From assembly GCA_017599285.1 (NCBI GenBank), contig JAGFXX010000001.1, positions 1,240,001 through 1,304,000 on the forward strand: a stretch of DNA of 64,000 bases, read 5' to 3'. This DNA comes from Cereibacter azotoformans (GTDB lineage: Bacteria; Pseudomonadota; Alphaproteobacteria; Rhodobacterales; Rhodobacteraceae). The position numbers and the translations under genes were made by a program. A model generated the notes under the pieces. That model did no database searches and was not told where the DNA came from. It was given only the letters and a program-made list of their open reading frames with translations. Of the stretch, positions 17,983 to 26,542 are shown in pieces; position 1 is the stretch's first letter; every line of letters starts with the position of its first letter.

Positions 17983-18897
17983 TTGGTCTATATCCTGTTT
18001 GTCCTGGGCCTGCTGGGCCTCTTCTTTGGTGGCGAATATCTTGTCAGGGGGGCGGCGAATGTGGCCCGGGCTTACCGGATCAGCCCCATGGTGATCGGCC
18101 TGACGATCGTGGGCTTTGGCACCTCGACCCCGGAACTGCTCGTGTCGCTGAACGCCGCGCTGAACGGCGCCCCGGCCATTGCGGTCGGCAACGTCCTGGG
18201 CTCGAACATCGCGAACGTCCTGCTGATCCTGGGGGTGACGGCGCTGGTCTATCCGGTGATGATCGACGCCCGCCGCATCTGGCGGGATCTGACCTTCATG
18301 ATCCTGGGGGTGGCGCTCCTGTGGCTCATGCTGCTCGGAGACGGGCTCTCGCGGATCGAATCCGTCGTGCTTGTGGCGGCGCTGGCGGGCTTCCTCCTCT
18401 CATCCTTCCTGAACGGCAAGGAAGAGGAAGAGGTCGATCCCGAGGGGCTGATGCCGGTCTGGAAAGCCGCGCTGATCACGCTCGGGGGCCTCGTGGTGCT
18501 GATGGTGGGGGCGCGGCTGCTGGTGGACAGCTCGACCCAGATCGCGCGCTCGTTCGGGATCTCCGAGGCGGTGATCGGCCTCACCGTCGTCGCGGTCGGC
18601 ACCTCGCTGCCCGAGCTGGCCACTTCGGTCATCGCGGCCTGGCGGCGGCATTCCGAAATCGCGGTCGGCAACGTCATCGGCTCGAACATCTTCAACGTGC
18701 TGGGCATCCTGGGCATCACCGGCCTCGTGCTGCCGATCACCGACATCGACCCGCGCTTCCTGCGCGAGGACATGCCGTGGGTGATGGGGACGGGCCTGCT
18801 TCTGGTGCTGTTCGCGGCCGTGCTGAAGGGCGTGCCGCGCTGGGCCGGCGGGGTGCTTCTGGCCGCCTACGCCCTATATGTGGCGCTGATGATCTGA
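17983..18897 (+). CDS. Sodium/calcium exchanger-family antiporter
   Basis: 304 residues, ten hydrophobic helices. The two alpha-repeats of the Ca2+:cation antiporter family are clear: GFGTSTPELLVSLNAAL with GNVLGSNIANVLLILG, and AVGTSLPELATSVIAA with GNVIGSNIFNVLGILG; the glutamates in PEL bind cations. An acidic loop (KEEEEVDPEG) lies between the halves on the cytoplasmic side. I start at TTG 17983 because GGAGGAG lies 6 bases before it and the protein then begins directly with the first helix. The in-frame ATG at 17932 would add a hydrophilic tail and has no ribosome site. Confidence 0.88.
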   Translation: MVYILFVLGLLGLFFGGEYLVRGAANVARAYRISPMVIGLTIVGFGTSTPELLVSLNAALNGAPAIAVGNVLGSNIANVLLILGVTALVYPVMIDARRIWRDLTFMILGVALLWLMLLGDGLSRIESVVLVAALAGFLLSSFLNGKEEEEVDPEGLMPVWKAALITLGGLVVLMVGARLLVDSSTQIARSFGISEAVIGLTVVAVGTSLPELATSVIAAWRRHSEIAVGNVIGSNIFNVLGILGITGLVLPITDIDPRFLREDMPWVMGTGLLLVLFAAVLKGVPRWAGGVLLAAYALYVALMI

Positions 18898-18997
18898 CAG
18901 CGCCACCGGATTTGCGGTTGTTTCCGAGCTTCCGCGATCCGCGAAACAAATGTGCGGCCCACAAGCCCGCTGCGACACTTTCTTCGCGGATTTGCCA

Positions 18998-19026
18998 TTG
19001 ACGGTGGTCCGGGCACCGCCTAGTGT
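18998..19026 (+). promoter_or_regulatory. Promoter of the ilv leader and ilvIH
   Basis: TTGACG (18998-19003) and TAGTGT (19021-19026) with exactly 17 bases between, ending 27 bases before the leader-peptide ATG. A good sigma-70 match for this GC-rich genome. Confidence 0.65.
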
Positions 19027-19053
19027 CCGCCCCGATCGCAACGGAGGCCCGGG

Positions 19054-19101
19054 ATGCCTGGTGTCGTACTTCTTGTAGGAAAGCTGCGCATGGGCCGGTG
19101 A
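19054..19101 (+). CDS. ilv leader peptide, 15 residues
   Basis: Reads MPGVVLLVGKLRMGR then TGA. It has a strong GGAGG ribosome site 6 bases before the ATG, and five consecutive Val/Leu codons (GTC GTA CTT CTT GTA), including GTA, which is rare in this GC-rich genome. This is what a branched-chain attenuation leader needs: low Val- or Leu-tRNA charging stalls the ribosome here. A terminator hairpin and a competing stem follow before ilvI. Confidence 0.82.
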   Translation: MPGVVLLVGKLRMGR

Positions 19102-19154
19102 CGGTTGACCATAATCGGTTCCCATGCGCCCCCGAGTGAAACCGGGGGCTTTTT
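19086..19154 (+). promoter_or_regulatory. Transcription attenuator of ilvIH
   Basis: The terminator is GCCCCCG (19128-19134) paired with CGGGGGC (19143-19149), then TTTTT. A 9-bp perfect stem, GCGCATGGG (19086-19094) with CCCATGCGC (19121-19129), overlaps its base by two bases and could compete. A ribosome stalled on the Val/Leu codons (19063-19077) would leave 19086-19094 free to pair; one reaching the stop at 19099 would cover it and allow termination. This mechanism is my inference from positions. Confidence 0.75.
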
Positions 19155-19200
19155 GTTGCGCGGATCGCGCGGCCCCAGCGGCCGAAGGATGGAGAGAGAG

Positions 19201-20955
19201 ATGACCGAGGTGATGAGCGGCGCGCGGATGGTGGTCCAGGCCCTGAAGGATCAGGGCGTGGACACGGTGTTCGGCTACCCGGGCGGCGCGGTGCTGCCGA
19301 TCTACGACGAGATCTTCCAGCAGAACGACATCCGCCACATCCTCGTGCGGCACGAACAGGGCGCGGTCCACATGGCCGAGGGCTACGCCCGCTCGACCGG
19401 CAAGCCCGGCGTCGTCCTCGTCACCTCGGGGCCCGGCGCGACCAATGCGGTGACGGGTCTGGTCGATGCGCTGATGGATTCGATCCCGCTCGTCGTGCTC
19501 TCGGGCCAGGTTCCGACCTTCATGATCGGCACCGACGGCTTCCAGGAGGCCGATACGGTCGGCATCACCCGCCCCTGCACCAAGCACAACTGGCTGGTGA
19601 AGGACACGGCCAAGCTGGCCGAGACGATCCACCAGGCCTTCCATGTCGCCACCCACGGCCGTCCGGGGCCGGTGCTGGTCGACATTCCGAAGGACGTCCA
19701 GTTCGCCACGGCCGAGTACTCCCCGCCGCAGAAGGCGCGGGTCGATCACTACCAGCCGAAGGTGAAGGGCGACATCGAGGCGATCACCCGCCTGGTCGAG
19801 ATGATCGAGACCGCGGAACGCCCGGTCTTCTACACCGGCGGCGGCGTGATCAACTCGGGCTCCGCGGCCAGCCAGCTGCTGCGCGAGCTGGTGGATGCGA
19901 CGGGCTTCCCGATCACCTCGACGCTGATGGGGCTGGGCGCCTACCCCGCTTCCGGCAAGGGCTGGCTGGGGATGCTGGGCATGCATGGCCTTTATGAGGC
20001 CAACCTCGCCATGCACGGCTGCGACCTGATGATCAACGTCGGCGCGCGCTTCGACGACCGGATCACCGGCCGGGTCAAGGATTTCTCGCCCTTCTCGAAG
20101 AAGGTCCATATCGACATCGACCCCTCCTCGATCAACAAGGTGATCCGGGTGGACGTGCCGATCGTGGGCGACGTGGGCCATGTGCTCGAGGACGCGCTGC
20201 GGCTGTGGAAATCGCGCGGGCGGAAGGTGAACAAGGAGGCGCTGGCCGCCTGGTGGAAGCAGATCGCCGAATGGAAGGCGGTGAACTGCCTCGACTTCCA
20301 GAACTCGTCGAAGCTCATCAAGCCGCAGCACGCGCTGCAGCGGCTCGAGGCGCTGACCAAGGGAATGGACCGCTACATCGCCACCGAGGTCGGCCAGCAC
20401 CAGATGTGGGCGGCGCAGTTCCTCGGCTTCGAGGGGCCGAACCGCTGGATGACGAGCGGTGGCCTCGGGACCATGGGCTACGGCCTGCCGGCCTCGATCG
20501 GGGTGCAGGTGGCGCATCCCGAGGCGCTGGTGATCAACATCGCGGGCGACGCCTCGTTCCTGATGAACATGCAGGAGATCGGCACCGCGATGCAGTTCCG
20601 CCTGCCGGTCAAGCAGTTCATCCTGAACAACGAGCGCCTCGGCATGGTGCGCCAGTGGCAGCAGCTCCTGCATGGCGAGCGGTATTCGCAGAGCTGGTCG
20701 GAAAGCCTGCCCGATTTCGTGAAGCTGGCCGAGGCCTTCGGCGCCAAGGGCATCCGCTGCGACGACCCGGCGGATCTGGACGATGCGATCCGCGAGATGA
20801 TCGCCTACGACGGGCCGGTGGTGTTCGACTGCCTCGTCGAGAAGCATGAGAACTGCTTCCCGATGATCCCCTCGGGACGGCCGCACAACGAGATGCTGCT
20901 GGGCGATGCCGAGACCGAGGGCGCCATCGGCGCCAAGGGCGCGGTGCTTGTCTGA
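19201..20955 (+). CDS. ilvI: Acetolactate synthase large (catalytic) subunit
   Basis: 584 residues. The enzyme uses thiamine diphosphate to join two pyruvates, or pyruvate and 2-ketobutyrate, in the first common step of valine, leucine and isoleucine synthesis. The catalytic glutamate is in [14 protein letters not shown], a central FAD-binding domain follows, and the ThDP motif is [30 protein letters not shown] start at ATG 19201 ([12 protein letters not shown]) with GGAGAG upstream; longer in-frame starts at 19189 or 19105 would lie in or next to the attenuator. The regulatory subunit ilvH follows after 82 bases. Confidence 0.96.
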   Translation: MTEVMSGARMVVQALKDQGVDTVFGYPGGAVLPIYDEIFQQNDIRHILVRHEQGAVHMAEGYARSTGKPGVVLVTSGPGATNAVTGLVDALMDSIPLVVLSGQVPTFMIGTDGFQEADTVGITRPCTKHNWLVKDTAKLAETIHQAFHVATHGRPGPVLVDIPKDVQFATAEYSPPQKARVDHYQPKVKGDIEAITRLVEMIETAERPVFYTGGGVINSGSAASQLLRELVDATGFPITSTLMGLGAYPASGKGWLGMLGMHGLYEANLAMHGCDLMINVGARFDDRITGRVKDFSPFSKKVHIDIDPSSINKVIRVDVPIVGDVGHVLEDALRLWKSRGRKVNKEALAAWWKQIAEWKAVNCLDFQNSSKLIKPQHALQRLEALTKGMDRYIATEVGQHQMWAAQFLGFEGPNRWMTSGGLGTMGYGLPASIGVQVAHPEALVINIAGDASFLMNMQEIGTAMQFRLPVKQFILNNERLGMVRQWQQLLHGERYSQSWSESLPDFVKLAEAFGAKGIRCDDPADLDDAIREMIAYDGPVVFDCLVEKHENCFPMIPSGRPHNEMLLGDAETEGAIGAKGAVLV

Positions 20956-20966
20956 ACCGGCGGAAG

Positions 20967-21016
20967 CGGGGGCTGCCTGCCCCCGCACCCCCGGGGATAT
21001 TTCTGCCAGAATGAAA
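20967..21016 (+). repeat. Dispersed intergenic repeat, copy C (between ilvI and ilvH)
   Basis: A GCGGGGG-CTGCCTG-CCCCCGC hairpin is followed by CCCCCGGGGATATTT, CTGC and CAGAATGAAA. Orientation is with transcription. It fills most of the ilvI-ilvH gap, so it must be transcribed within the operon, and the hairpin could protect or separate the two coding parts of the mRNA. Confidence 0.7.
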
Positions 21017-21037
21017 CAGGATCAGGGAGACGGACGC

Positions 21038-21598
21038 ATGGCGCCGCTCAACATCAAGCAGGGTTCGACCCGGCACTCGGCCTACGATCTTCGCGACCCG
21101 CATGGAGAGGTGATCGAGCAGCACACGCTGGCGCTCGTGGTGGACAACGAGAGCGGTGTTCTCGCGCGGGTGATCGGGCTCTTCTCGGGCCGGGGCTACA
21201 ATATCGAGAGCCTGACGGTGGCCGAGGTGGACCACACCGGGCATCGCAGCCGAATCACGATCGTGACGCGCGGGACGCCCGGCGTGATCGACCAGATCAA
21301 GGCGCAGCTTGCGCGGCTGGTGCCGGTGCATGAGGTGCATGACCTGACGGTCGAGGGGCCCTCGGTGCAGCGGGAGCTGGCGCTGTTCAAGGTTTCGGGC
21401 AAGGGCGAGGCGCGGATCGAGGCGCTGCGGCTGGCCGAGATCTTCCGCGCCAAGGTGGTGGATTCGACGCTGGAGAGCTTTGTCTTCGAGATCACTGGCA
21501 CGCCCGAGAAGATCGATGCCCTGGCCGATCTGATGCGCCCGCTGGGGCTGCGCGAGATGGCGCGGACCGGCGTCGCGGCCCTCTCGCGCGGGGTCTGA
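21038..21598 (+). CDS. ilvH: Acetolactate synthase small (regulatory) subunit
   Basis: 186 residues. It binds valine through an N-terminal ACT domain (TLALVVDNESGVLARVIGLF then GYNIESLTVAE) and adjusts the activity of the large subunit. The C-terminal domain (about 95-186) has the IlvH pattern ALFKVSGKGEARIEALRLAE. Start ATG 21038 has GGGAGA upstream; the frame is open earlier but runs through ilvI and the repeat. A strong terminator follows. Confidence 0.95.
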   Translation: MAPLNIKQGSTRHSAYDLRDPHGEVIEQHTLALVVDNESGVLARVIGLFSGRGYNIESLTVAEVDHTGHRSRITIVTRGTPGVIDQIKAQLARLVPVHEVHDLTVEGPSVQRELALFKVSGKGEARIEALRLAEIFRAKVVDSTLESFVFEITGTPEKIDALADLMRPLGLREMARTGVAALSRGV

Positions 21599-21606
21599 CG
21601 TGCGAG

Positions 21607-21630
21607 GATGGGGGCTTTCGGGCCCCCATC
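21607..21630. terminator. Bidirectional terminator between ilvH and the enoyl-CoA hydratase gene
   Basis: GATGGGGGC pairs perfectly with GCCCCCATC around TTTCGG. It lies 8 bases after the ilvH stop and 3 before the stop of the convergent gene. It lacks a clear T-run, which is common in this genome. Confidence 0.6.
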
Positions 21631-21633
21631 GCG

Positions 21634-22410
21634 TCAGCGGCCGGTGAAGCGGGCGGGGCGCTTTTCCAGAAAGGCCGTCACCCCTTCGAGGAAGTCCGCC
21701 GAGGCGCCGCAGCCGCCCTGAAGCCGCGCCTCGAGCGCGAGCTGCTCTTCGAACCCGTTGCCGAAGCTCGCGCGCAGCGCCTGTTTCAACGCCCCATAGG
21801 CCCTGGTCGGACCCTCGGCCAGGTGGGTGGCGCGTGCCTGCCAATGGGCCTCGAAGGTTTCATCGGGCACGGCTTCGTAGATCATGCCCCAGCGGGCGGC
21901 CTCGGTGGCGGGAATCGCATCGGCGAAGAGCGCGGCCCCCATCGCGCGGGCGAGGCCGATCTGGCGCGGCAATGTCCAGGTTCCGCCCGCGTCCGGGATC
22001 AGGCCGATCCGCGTGAAGGCCTGGATGAAGCGCGCGCTCTCGGCGGCGATCACCACGTCGCAGGCGAGCGCGAGATTGGCCCCGGCTCCGGCCGCCACTC
22101 CGTTGACCGCGGCGAGGGTCGGCACCGGGCAGTCGGCGATGGCCCGCAGCAGCGGCTCGTACTCCTCGCGCAGGATGCGCTCGAAGTCGGGGATCTCGAG
22201 CCCGCGTGCGTCGCCCAGATCCTGCCCCGAGCAGAAGCCCCGCCCCTCGCCCGTCAGCACGAGGACCCGCGCGCGGGGCGCGGCTTCGGTAACGGCATGG
22301 AGCAGTTCCTCGCGCATCCGGCTCGAGAGCGCGTTCATCACCTCGGGCCGCGCGAGCGTGATCTGCGCGATGCCCACACGCTCCTCGACCCTGATTGTCC
22401 GGTAGTCCAT
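21634..22410 (-). CDS. Enoyl-CoA hydratase/isomerase family protein, PaaG-like
   Basis: 258 residues of the crotonase fold. The oxyanion-hole motifs are GRGFCSGQDLGD and GVAAGAGANLALACD; SARFIQAFTRIGLIPDAGGTW is very like PaaG/PaaB of phenylacetate degradation, with the catalytic Asp in DAGG. PaaG isomerises ring-1,2-epoxyphenylacetyl-CoA to the oxepin form. No other paa gene is in the window, so the substrate may be another acyl-CoA. It converges on ilvH across a shared terminator. Confidence 0.8.
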   Translation of the reverse strand: MDYRTIRVEERVGIAQITLARPEVMNALSSRMREELLHAVTEAAPRARVLVLTGEGRGFCSGQDLGDARGLEIPDFERILREEYEPLLRAIADCPVPTLAAVNGVAAGAGANLALACDVVIAAESARFIQAFTRIGLIPDAGGTWTLPRQIGLARAMGAALFADAIPATEAARWGMIYEAVPDETFEAHWQARATHLAEGPTRAYGALKQALRASFGNGFEEQLALEARLQGGCGASADFLEGVTAFLEKRPARFTGR

Positions 22411-22474
22411 CCTGTGCCTCCCCTTTGGCGGCCAGCATAGCCGGCCGCCCGGGGCGCGGAAGCGCGACGGCGCG

Positions 22475-22930
22475 TCAGTCCTTCAGGATTTCCGCAAGCC
22501 GGGCCCTCTCCTCTTCCGAGAGGGCGGCGGCCGCCGGTTCGGGCGCGGCGCGGCGGCGGCGAAGGTAGAGCGCGGCGAGGCCGAGCCCGCCCATGAGCAT
22601 CACCGGGCCCGCAATCCAGAGGATCAGGTTCGCGCCACCCGTCGTCGGATTGAGCAGCACATATTCGCCGTAGCGATCCACCACGAAATCGACCACCTCG
22701 GCGTCCGTGTCGCCCGCCTCGAGCCGCTCGCGCACCAGAAGCCGCAGGTCGCGGGCCAGCTCGGCGTTCGAATCGTCGATGTTCTCGTTCCGGCAGACAA
22801 GGCAGCGCAGCCCCTGCGAGATGTCGCGCGCCCGCGACTCGAGCGCCGGATCGGCGAGGATCTCGTCGGGCTGCACCGCAAGGGCGGGCGTGGCGAGCAG
22901 CCCCGCCAGAAGGAGCGCCGCGAGCCTCAT
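22475..22930 (-). CDS. ccmH: Cytochrome c maturation protein CcmH
   Basis: 151 residues. CcmH is a membrane-anchored thiol protein that holds apocytochrome CXXCH cysteines reduced for haem ligation with CcmF. The Sec signal (MRLAALLLAGLLATPALA) is followed by the redox motif LRCLVCRNE (RCxxC), a helical domain and a C-terminal membrane helix (LILWIAGPVMLMGGLGLAAL). Its start overlaps the ccmF stop (ATGA). The periplasmic cytochrome at 6271 is one possible client. Confidence 0.94.
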   Translation of the reverse strand: MRLAALLLAGLLATPALAVQPDEILADPALESRARDISQGLRCLVCRNENIDDSNAELARDLRLLVRERLEAGDTDAEVVDFVVDRYGEYVLLNPTTGGANLILWIAGPVMLMGGLGLAALYLRRRRAAPEPAAAALSEEERARLAEILKD

Positions 22931-24897
22931 TCCGCGGCCACCGCGACAGGCGGCCGGCGCGCGCCGGCGGCGATGCGGTAGCGGCGGTCCGTCAGGCTCA
23001 GAAGTCCGCCGAGTGCCATGAGCATCGAGCCCCCCCAGATCCAGTTGGCGAAGGGCTTGATGTAGCTGCGCACCGCGTAGCCACCGCCCTCCTGCGCGTC
23101 GCCGATCACGAGATAGAGGTCGCGGGTGAAGCCATAGTCGATCGCGGCCTCGGTCGTGGGCATGGCGGCCACCGGATAGCTGCGCTTCTCGGGGTGGAGC
23201 GTCGCGACCTCGCGCCCGTCGCGGGTCACGCGGAAGTCGGCCATGACCGAGGCGTAGTTCGGGCCCTCGACCTCGCGCACGCCCTCGAGTGTGATGCTGT
23301 AGGCGTTGAGGGTGAAGCTCTCGCCCGGGCGCATCACGCGGATATCCTCGACCTGCCAGGCGGTGATGCCCGCGACCGCGAAGATCGTGACGCCGAGACC
23401 GGCGTGGGCGGTGGCCTTGCCCCAGTCGGCGCGCGGCAGCCGCGACAGACGCCGCAGACGGCCGGCCAGTTCGCCGCGGCCGGTCCGGCCCCAGAGATCC
23501 ACGATCGCCCCCAGCACGAGCCAGGAACCCAGCGCCAGCCCCACCGGCCCGAGGGCGGAACGGCCGGTCTGCATCGCGAAGACCAGCCCGCCGAGCGCCA
23601 CCGAAAGCGCAAGCGCCCCCCAGAGCGGCCGCATCGCCCGGCCGGGCTGCGCGCGTTTCCACGGCAGCACGGCGGCGAGCGGCAGCACGAGCGCGATCAC
23701 CACCATGAAGGGCGTGAAGGCCGCGTTGAAGAAGGGCGCCCCGACCGACAGCTTGCGGTCCCACAGAAGCTCGGCCACCAGCGGCCAGATCGTGCCGATG
23801 AACACCACGAAACAGGCCACCGTCAGCAGGACATTGTTCAGCACCAGACCGGATTCGCGGCTGACGATGCCGAACACGCCCTTGGCCTCCATGGCGCTTG
23901 CGCGGGCGGCAAAGAGCGTCAGCGCGCCGCCCATGAAGACGGCCAGGATCAGCAGGATGAAGACCCCGCGCTCGGGATCGTTGGCGAAGGCATGGACCGA
24001 GGTGATCACGCCCGAGCGCACGATGAAGGTGCCGATCAGCGAGAAGCCGAAGGCCAGGATCGCCAGAAGGATCGTCCAGCTCTTCAGCGCCTCGCGCTTT
24101 TCCACCACGATCGCCGAATGCAGGAGCGCCGCCGCGATCAGCCAGGGCATGAACGAGGCGTTCTCGACCGGGTCCCAGAACCAGAAGCCGCCCCAGCCCA
24201 GTTCGTAATAGGCCCACCAGGAGCCGAGGGCGATGCCGATGGTCAGGAACACCCACGCCGCCAGCGTCCAGGGCCGGACCCAGCGCCCCCAGGCGGCGTC
24301 CACCCGCCCCTCGATCAGCGCGGCGACCGCGAAGGAGAAGGCCATCGAAAGCCCGACATAGCCCAGGTAGAGGAAGGGCGGATGGAAGGCGAGACCCGGA
24401 TCCTGCAGGAGCGGGTTCAGGTCCTGTCCGTCGAAGGGCGGCTCGCCGAGGCGGAGGAACGGGTTCGAGGTGAAGAGCAGGAAGGCGAGGAAGGCCGCGC
24501 CGATCATCCCCTGCACCGCCAGCACCCGCGCCTTCAGCGTCGGCGGCAGGTTCTGCCCGAAGGCCGCGGCACAGGCGCCGAACAGCGCGAGGATCAGCAC
24601 CCACAGGAGCAGCGAGCCCTCGTGGTTCCCCCAGACGCCGCTGATCTTGTAGAGCATCGGCTTCAGCGTGTGCGAGTTAAGCACGACCAGCCTCACCGAG
24701 AAGTCGGAGGTGACGAAGGCCCAGGTCAGCGCGGCGAAGGAAAAGCCGATCAGCAGGAGCTGGGTCATGGCGGCGGGCTCGGCCACGGCCATCCAGCCGG
24801 ACCAGCGTTTGTGCGCCCCCACGAGCGGCACGAAGGACTGCACGAGGGCTACGCCCAGTGACAGCACCAGCGCGAAATGGCCGAGTTCAACGATCAT
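22927..24897 (-). CDS. ccmF: Haem lyase CcmF (cytochrome c maturation)
   Basis: 656 residues with about 15 membrane helices. CcmF takes haem from CcmE and joins it to apocytochrome c in the periplasm. The haem-handling WWD-like region WGGFWFWDPVENASFMPWL and the earlier WGNHEGSLLLWV are intact. The start ATG 24897 has GGGAGGG upstream; the frame is open to 25107, but that part is Arg-rich and outside the family. ccmE, usually just upstream, is absent here. Confidence 0.95.
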   Translation of the reverse strand: MIVELGHFALVLSLGVALVQSFVPLVGAHKRWSGWMAVAEPAAMTQLLLIGFSFAALTWAFVTSDFSVRLVVLNSHTLKPMLYKISGVWGNHEGSLLLWVLILALFGACAAAFGQNLPPTLKARVLAVQGMIGAAFLAFLLFTSNPFLRLGEPPFDGQDLNPLLQDPGLAFHPPFLYLGYVGLSMAFSFAVAALIEGRVDAAWGRWVRPWTLAAWVFLTIGIALGSWWAYYELGWGGFWFWDPVENASFMPWLIAAALLHSAIVVEKREALKSWTILLAILAFGFSLIGTFIVRSGVITSVHAFANDPERGVFILLILAVFMGGALTLFAARASAMEAKGVFGIVSRESGLVLNNVLLTVACFVVFIGTIWPLVAELLWDRKLSVGAPFFNAAFTPFMVVIALVLPLAAVLPWKRAQPGRAMRPLWGALALSVALGGLVFAMQTGRSALGPVGLALGSWLVLGAIVDLWGRTGRGELAGRLRRLSRLPRADWGKATAHAGLGVTIFAVAGITAWQVEDIRVMRPGESFTLNAYSITLEGVREVEGPNYASVMADFRVTRDGREVATLHPEKRSYPVAAMPTTEAAIDYGFTRDLYLVIGDAQEGGGYAVRSYIKPFANWIWGGSMLMALGGLLSLTDRRYRIAAGARRPPVAVAAE

Positions 24898-25137
24898 GCG
24901 GTCCGCCCTCCCGAAGTCGGGGGGAACCTTAGCGGTATCCGGGGCGGGCTTCCATGCCTGACGGACCGCTCCCGCCTTTTTGATGGGCGGCGTGAGGAGC
25001 CGCACCGGGCGCCCTCCCTCGCCTCGCAGGAACCGGGCGCGATTGCGGCGGCGAAGGCTTGCGGATCCCGGCGGCCGGGGCTGGCCCCGGCGCGCGCGCA
25101 TGGCCATGATGGTCCGCGGACAGCCACGGAGAACGAC

Positions 25138-26064
25138 ATGCCCAAGACCTGCATCCTGATCGGGGCACCGATCGACAGCGGCCAGCGTCGGCCGGGCTGC
25201 CTGATGGGGCCGGCGGCCTATCGCGTGGCGGGTCTGGGCCGGGCCCTGACGGATCTAGGCCATGCGGTCGAGGACCGGGGCGACGTGGCGCCCGGGCCGC
25301 TGCCCGCGGTCGCCGCACCCGATCCGCGCCTCCATGCGCTGCCCGAGACGATCGGCTGGACAATCGCCCTGAAGGAAGCGGTCGAGGACGCCCTCGGCCG
25401 CGGCTTTCCCATCGTGATGGGCGGCGACCATTCGCTCGCCCTCGGGACCGTGGCGGGGGCCGCGGCCCATGCGGCGGCCGTGGGACGGCCGCTGTTCCTG
25501 CTGTGGCTCGATGCGCATTCCGATTTCCACACGCTCCAGACCACCACCTCGGGCAATCTGCATGGGGTGCCGGTGGCCTATGCCGCGGGCCGCGATGGGT
25601 TCGACGGCTTCCCGCCCTTCCCTGCACCGCTGCCGCCCGAAAGGATCTGCCTCTTCGGCATCCGCTCGGTAGATCCCGAGGAACATGCGGCCCTTCTGCT
25701 GCATGACATCTCGATCATCGACATGCGGGTGATCGACGAGTTCGGCATCTGCGCCCCCATGCGCGAGTTCCTCGAGAAGGTGCGCGCGGCCAACGGGATG
25801 CTGCATGTCTCGCTCGACGTGGATTTCGTCGATCCCGCGCACGCGCCCGCCGTCGGCACGACCGTGCCCGGCGGCGCCACGGTGCGCGAGGCGCATCTGG
25901 TGATGGAGCTTCTGCACGAGAGCGGCCTCGTGACCTCGCTCGATCTGGTGGAACTGAATCCCTTCCTCGACGAGCGCGGGCGCACCGCGCGGCTGATGGT
26001 CGAACTGGCCGCCTCGATCATGGGGCGCAAAGTGTTCGACCGGCCGACGCGCGGCTTCGGCTGA
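25138..26064 (+). CDS. rocF: Arginase
   Basis: 308 residues. Hydrolyses arginine to ornithine and urea with two Mn2+ ions. All metal motifs are present: MGGDHSLALGT, WLDAHSDFHT and VSLDVDFVDP. The family loop PGGATVREAHLVMELL follows. It starts at ATG 25138 with GGAG upstream, divergent from ccmF. The close relative agmatinase is less likely because of the N-terminal GAPIDSGQ pattern of arginases. Confidence 0.9.
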   Translation: MPKTCILIGAPIDSGQRRPGCLMGPAAYRVAGLGRALTDLGHAVEDRGDVAPGPLPAVAAPDPRLHALPETIGWTIALKEAVEDALGRGFPIVMGGDHSLALGTVAGAAAHAAAVGRPLFLLWLDAHSDFHTLQTTTSGNLHGVPVAYAAGRDGFDGFPPFPAPLPPERICLFGIRSVDPEEHAALLLHDISIIDMRVIDEFGICAPMREFLEKVRAANGMLHVSLDVDFVDPAHAPAVGTTVPGGATVREAHLVMELLHESGLVTSLDLVELNPFLDERGRTARLMVELAASIMGRKVFDRPTRGFG

Positions 26065-26076
26065 GCCGGGGCCCGC

Positions 26077-26340
26077 TCAGTTCAGGCGGAACTCCTTGAC
26101 CACATGGCGCCACTCGCCCGGCTTGATCAGCTTGCGATGCGTGAACCGCACGGAATGGAGCGGGCCCTCGATCTTCTCCTGCCAGAACTCGATGAAGCCG
26201 AACAGGGCGGGATAATCCGGCGCAAGGTCGTAGTCCTGCCAGACGAAGGTGTTGAGGACATTCCGGTGGTCGGGCATCCGGTAGAAGATCTCGGCGGTGG
26301 TGAGCCCGTAGCCGGCCAGCATCAGTTCCGTTTCGCGCAT
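26077..26340 (-). CDS. Usg-family protein
   Basis: 87 residues beginning MRETELMLAGYGLTTAEIFY. It matches the alphaproteobacterial Usg family, small proteins first named for a gene next to trp genes; the role is unknown. Typical features are DHRNVLNTFVWQDYDLAPDYP and the ending KPGEWRHVVKEFRLN. A GGAGG site lies 6 bases before the ATG. Convergent with arginase and divergent from gyrA. Confidence 0.8.
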   Translation of the reverse strand: MRETELMLAGYGLTTAEIFYRMPDHRNVLNTFVWQDYDLAPDYPALFGFIEFWQEKIEGPLHSVRFTHRKLIKPGEWRHVVKEFRLN

Positions 26341-26379
26341 TGCGGCCCTCCGAAGGTTGCACTTAGGAAAAGGATGTAG

Positions 26380-26406
26380 CGGATTCCTGATTTTTCAATG
26401 AATCCG
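26380..26406. other. Inverted repeat between usg and gyrA
   Basis: CGGATTC (26380-26386) and GAATCCG (26400-26406) flank a 13-base A/T-rich loop. It lies 40 bases upstream of the usg start on its strand and could be an operator for usg or a hairpin in its leader. Confidence 0.3.
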
Positions 26407-26469
26407 TGATGTTGGCACTCACTCCTGCCGGATGCTGGCAGAGCGGGCGAGACCCGTCGTCCCGCGGCA

Positions 26470-26499
26470 TTGCACCCCATATGCGGGATGGTCTATAGT
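26470..26499 (+). promoter_or_regulatory. Candidate gyrA promoter
   Basis: TTGCAC (26470-26475) and TATAGT (26494-26499), 18 bases apart, ending 43 bases before the gyrA start codon. The only near-consensus -10 in this gap. Confidence 0.5.
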
Positions 26500-26542
26500 C
26501 CGCCCCAACGAGATATGGTTTCCCGCGAAAGAGAGCGTCCCC

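Noticed and set aside
19105-19200. In-frame upstream extension of ilvI
   Set aside because: It would run through the attenuator terminator, and ATG 19201 has family support and its own ribosome site.
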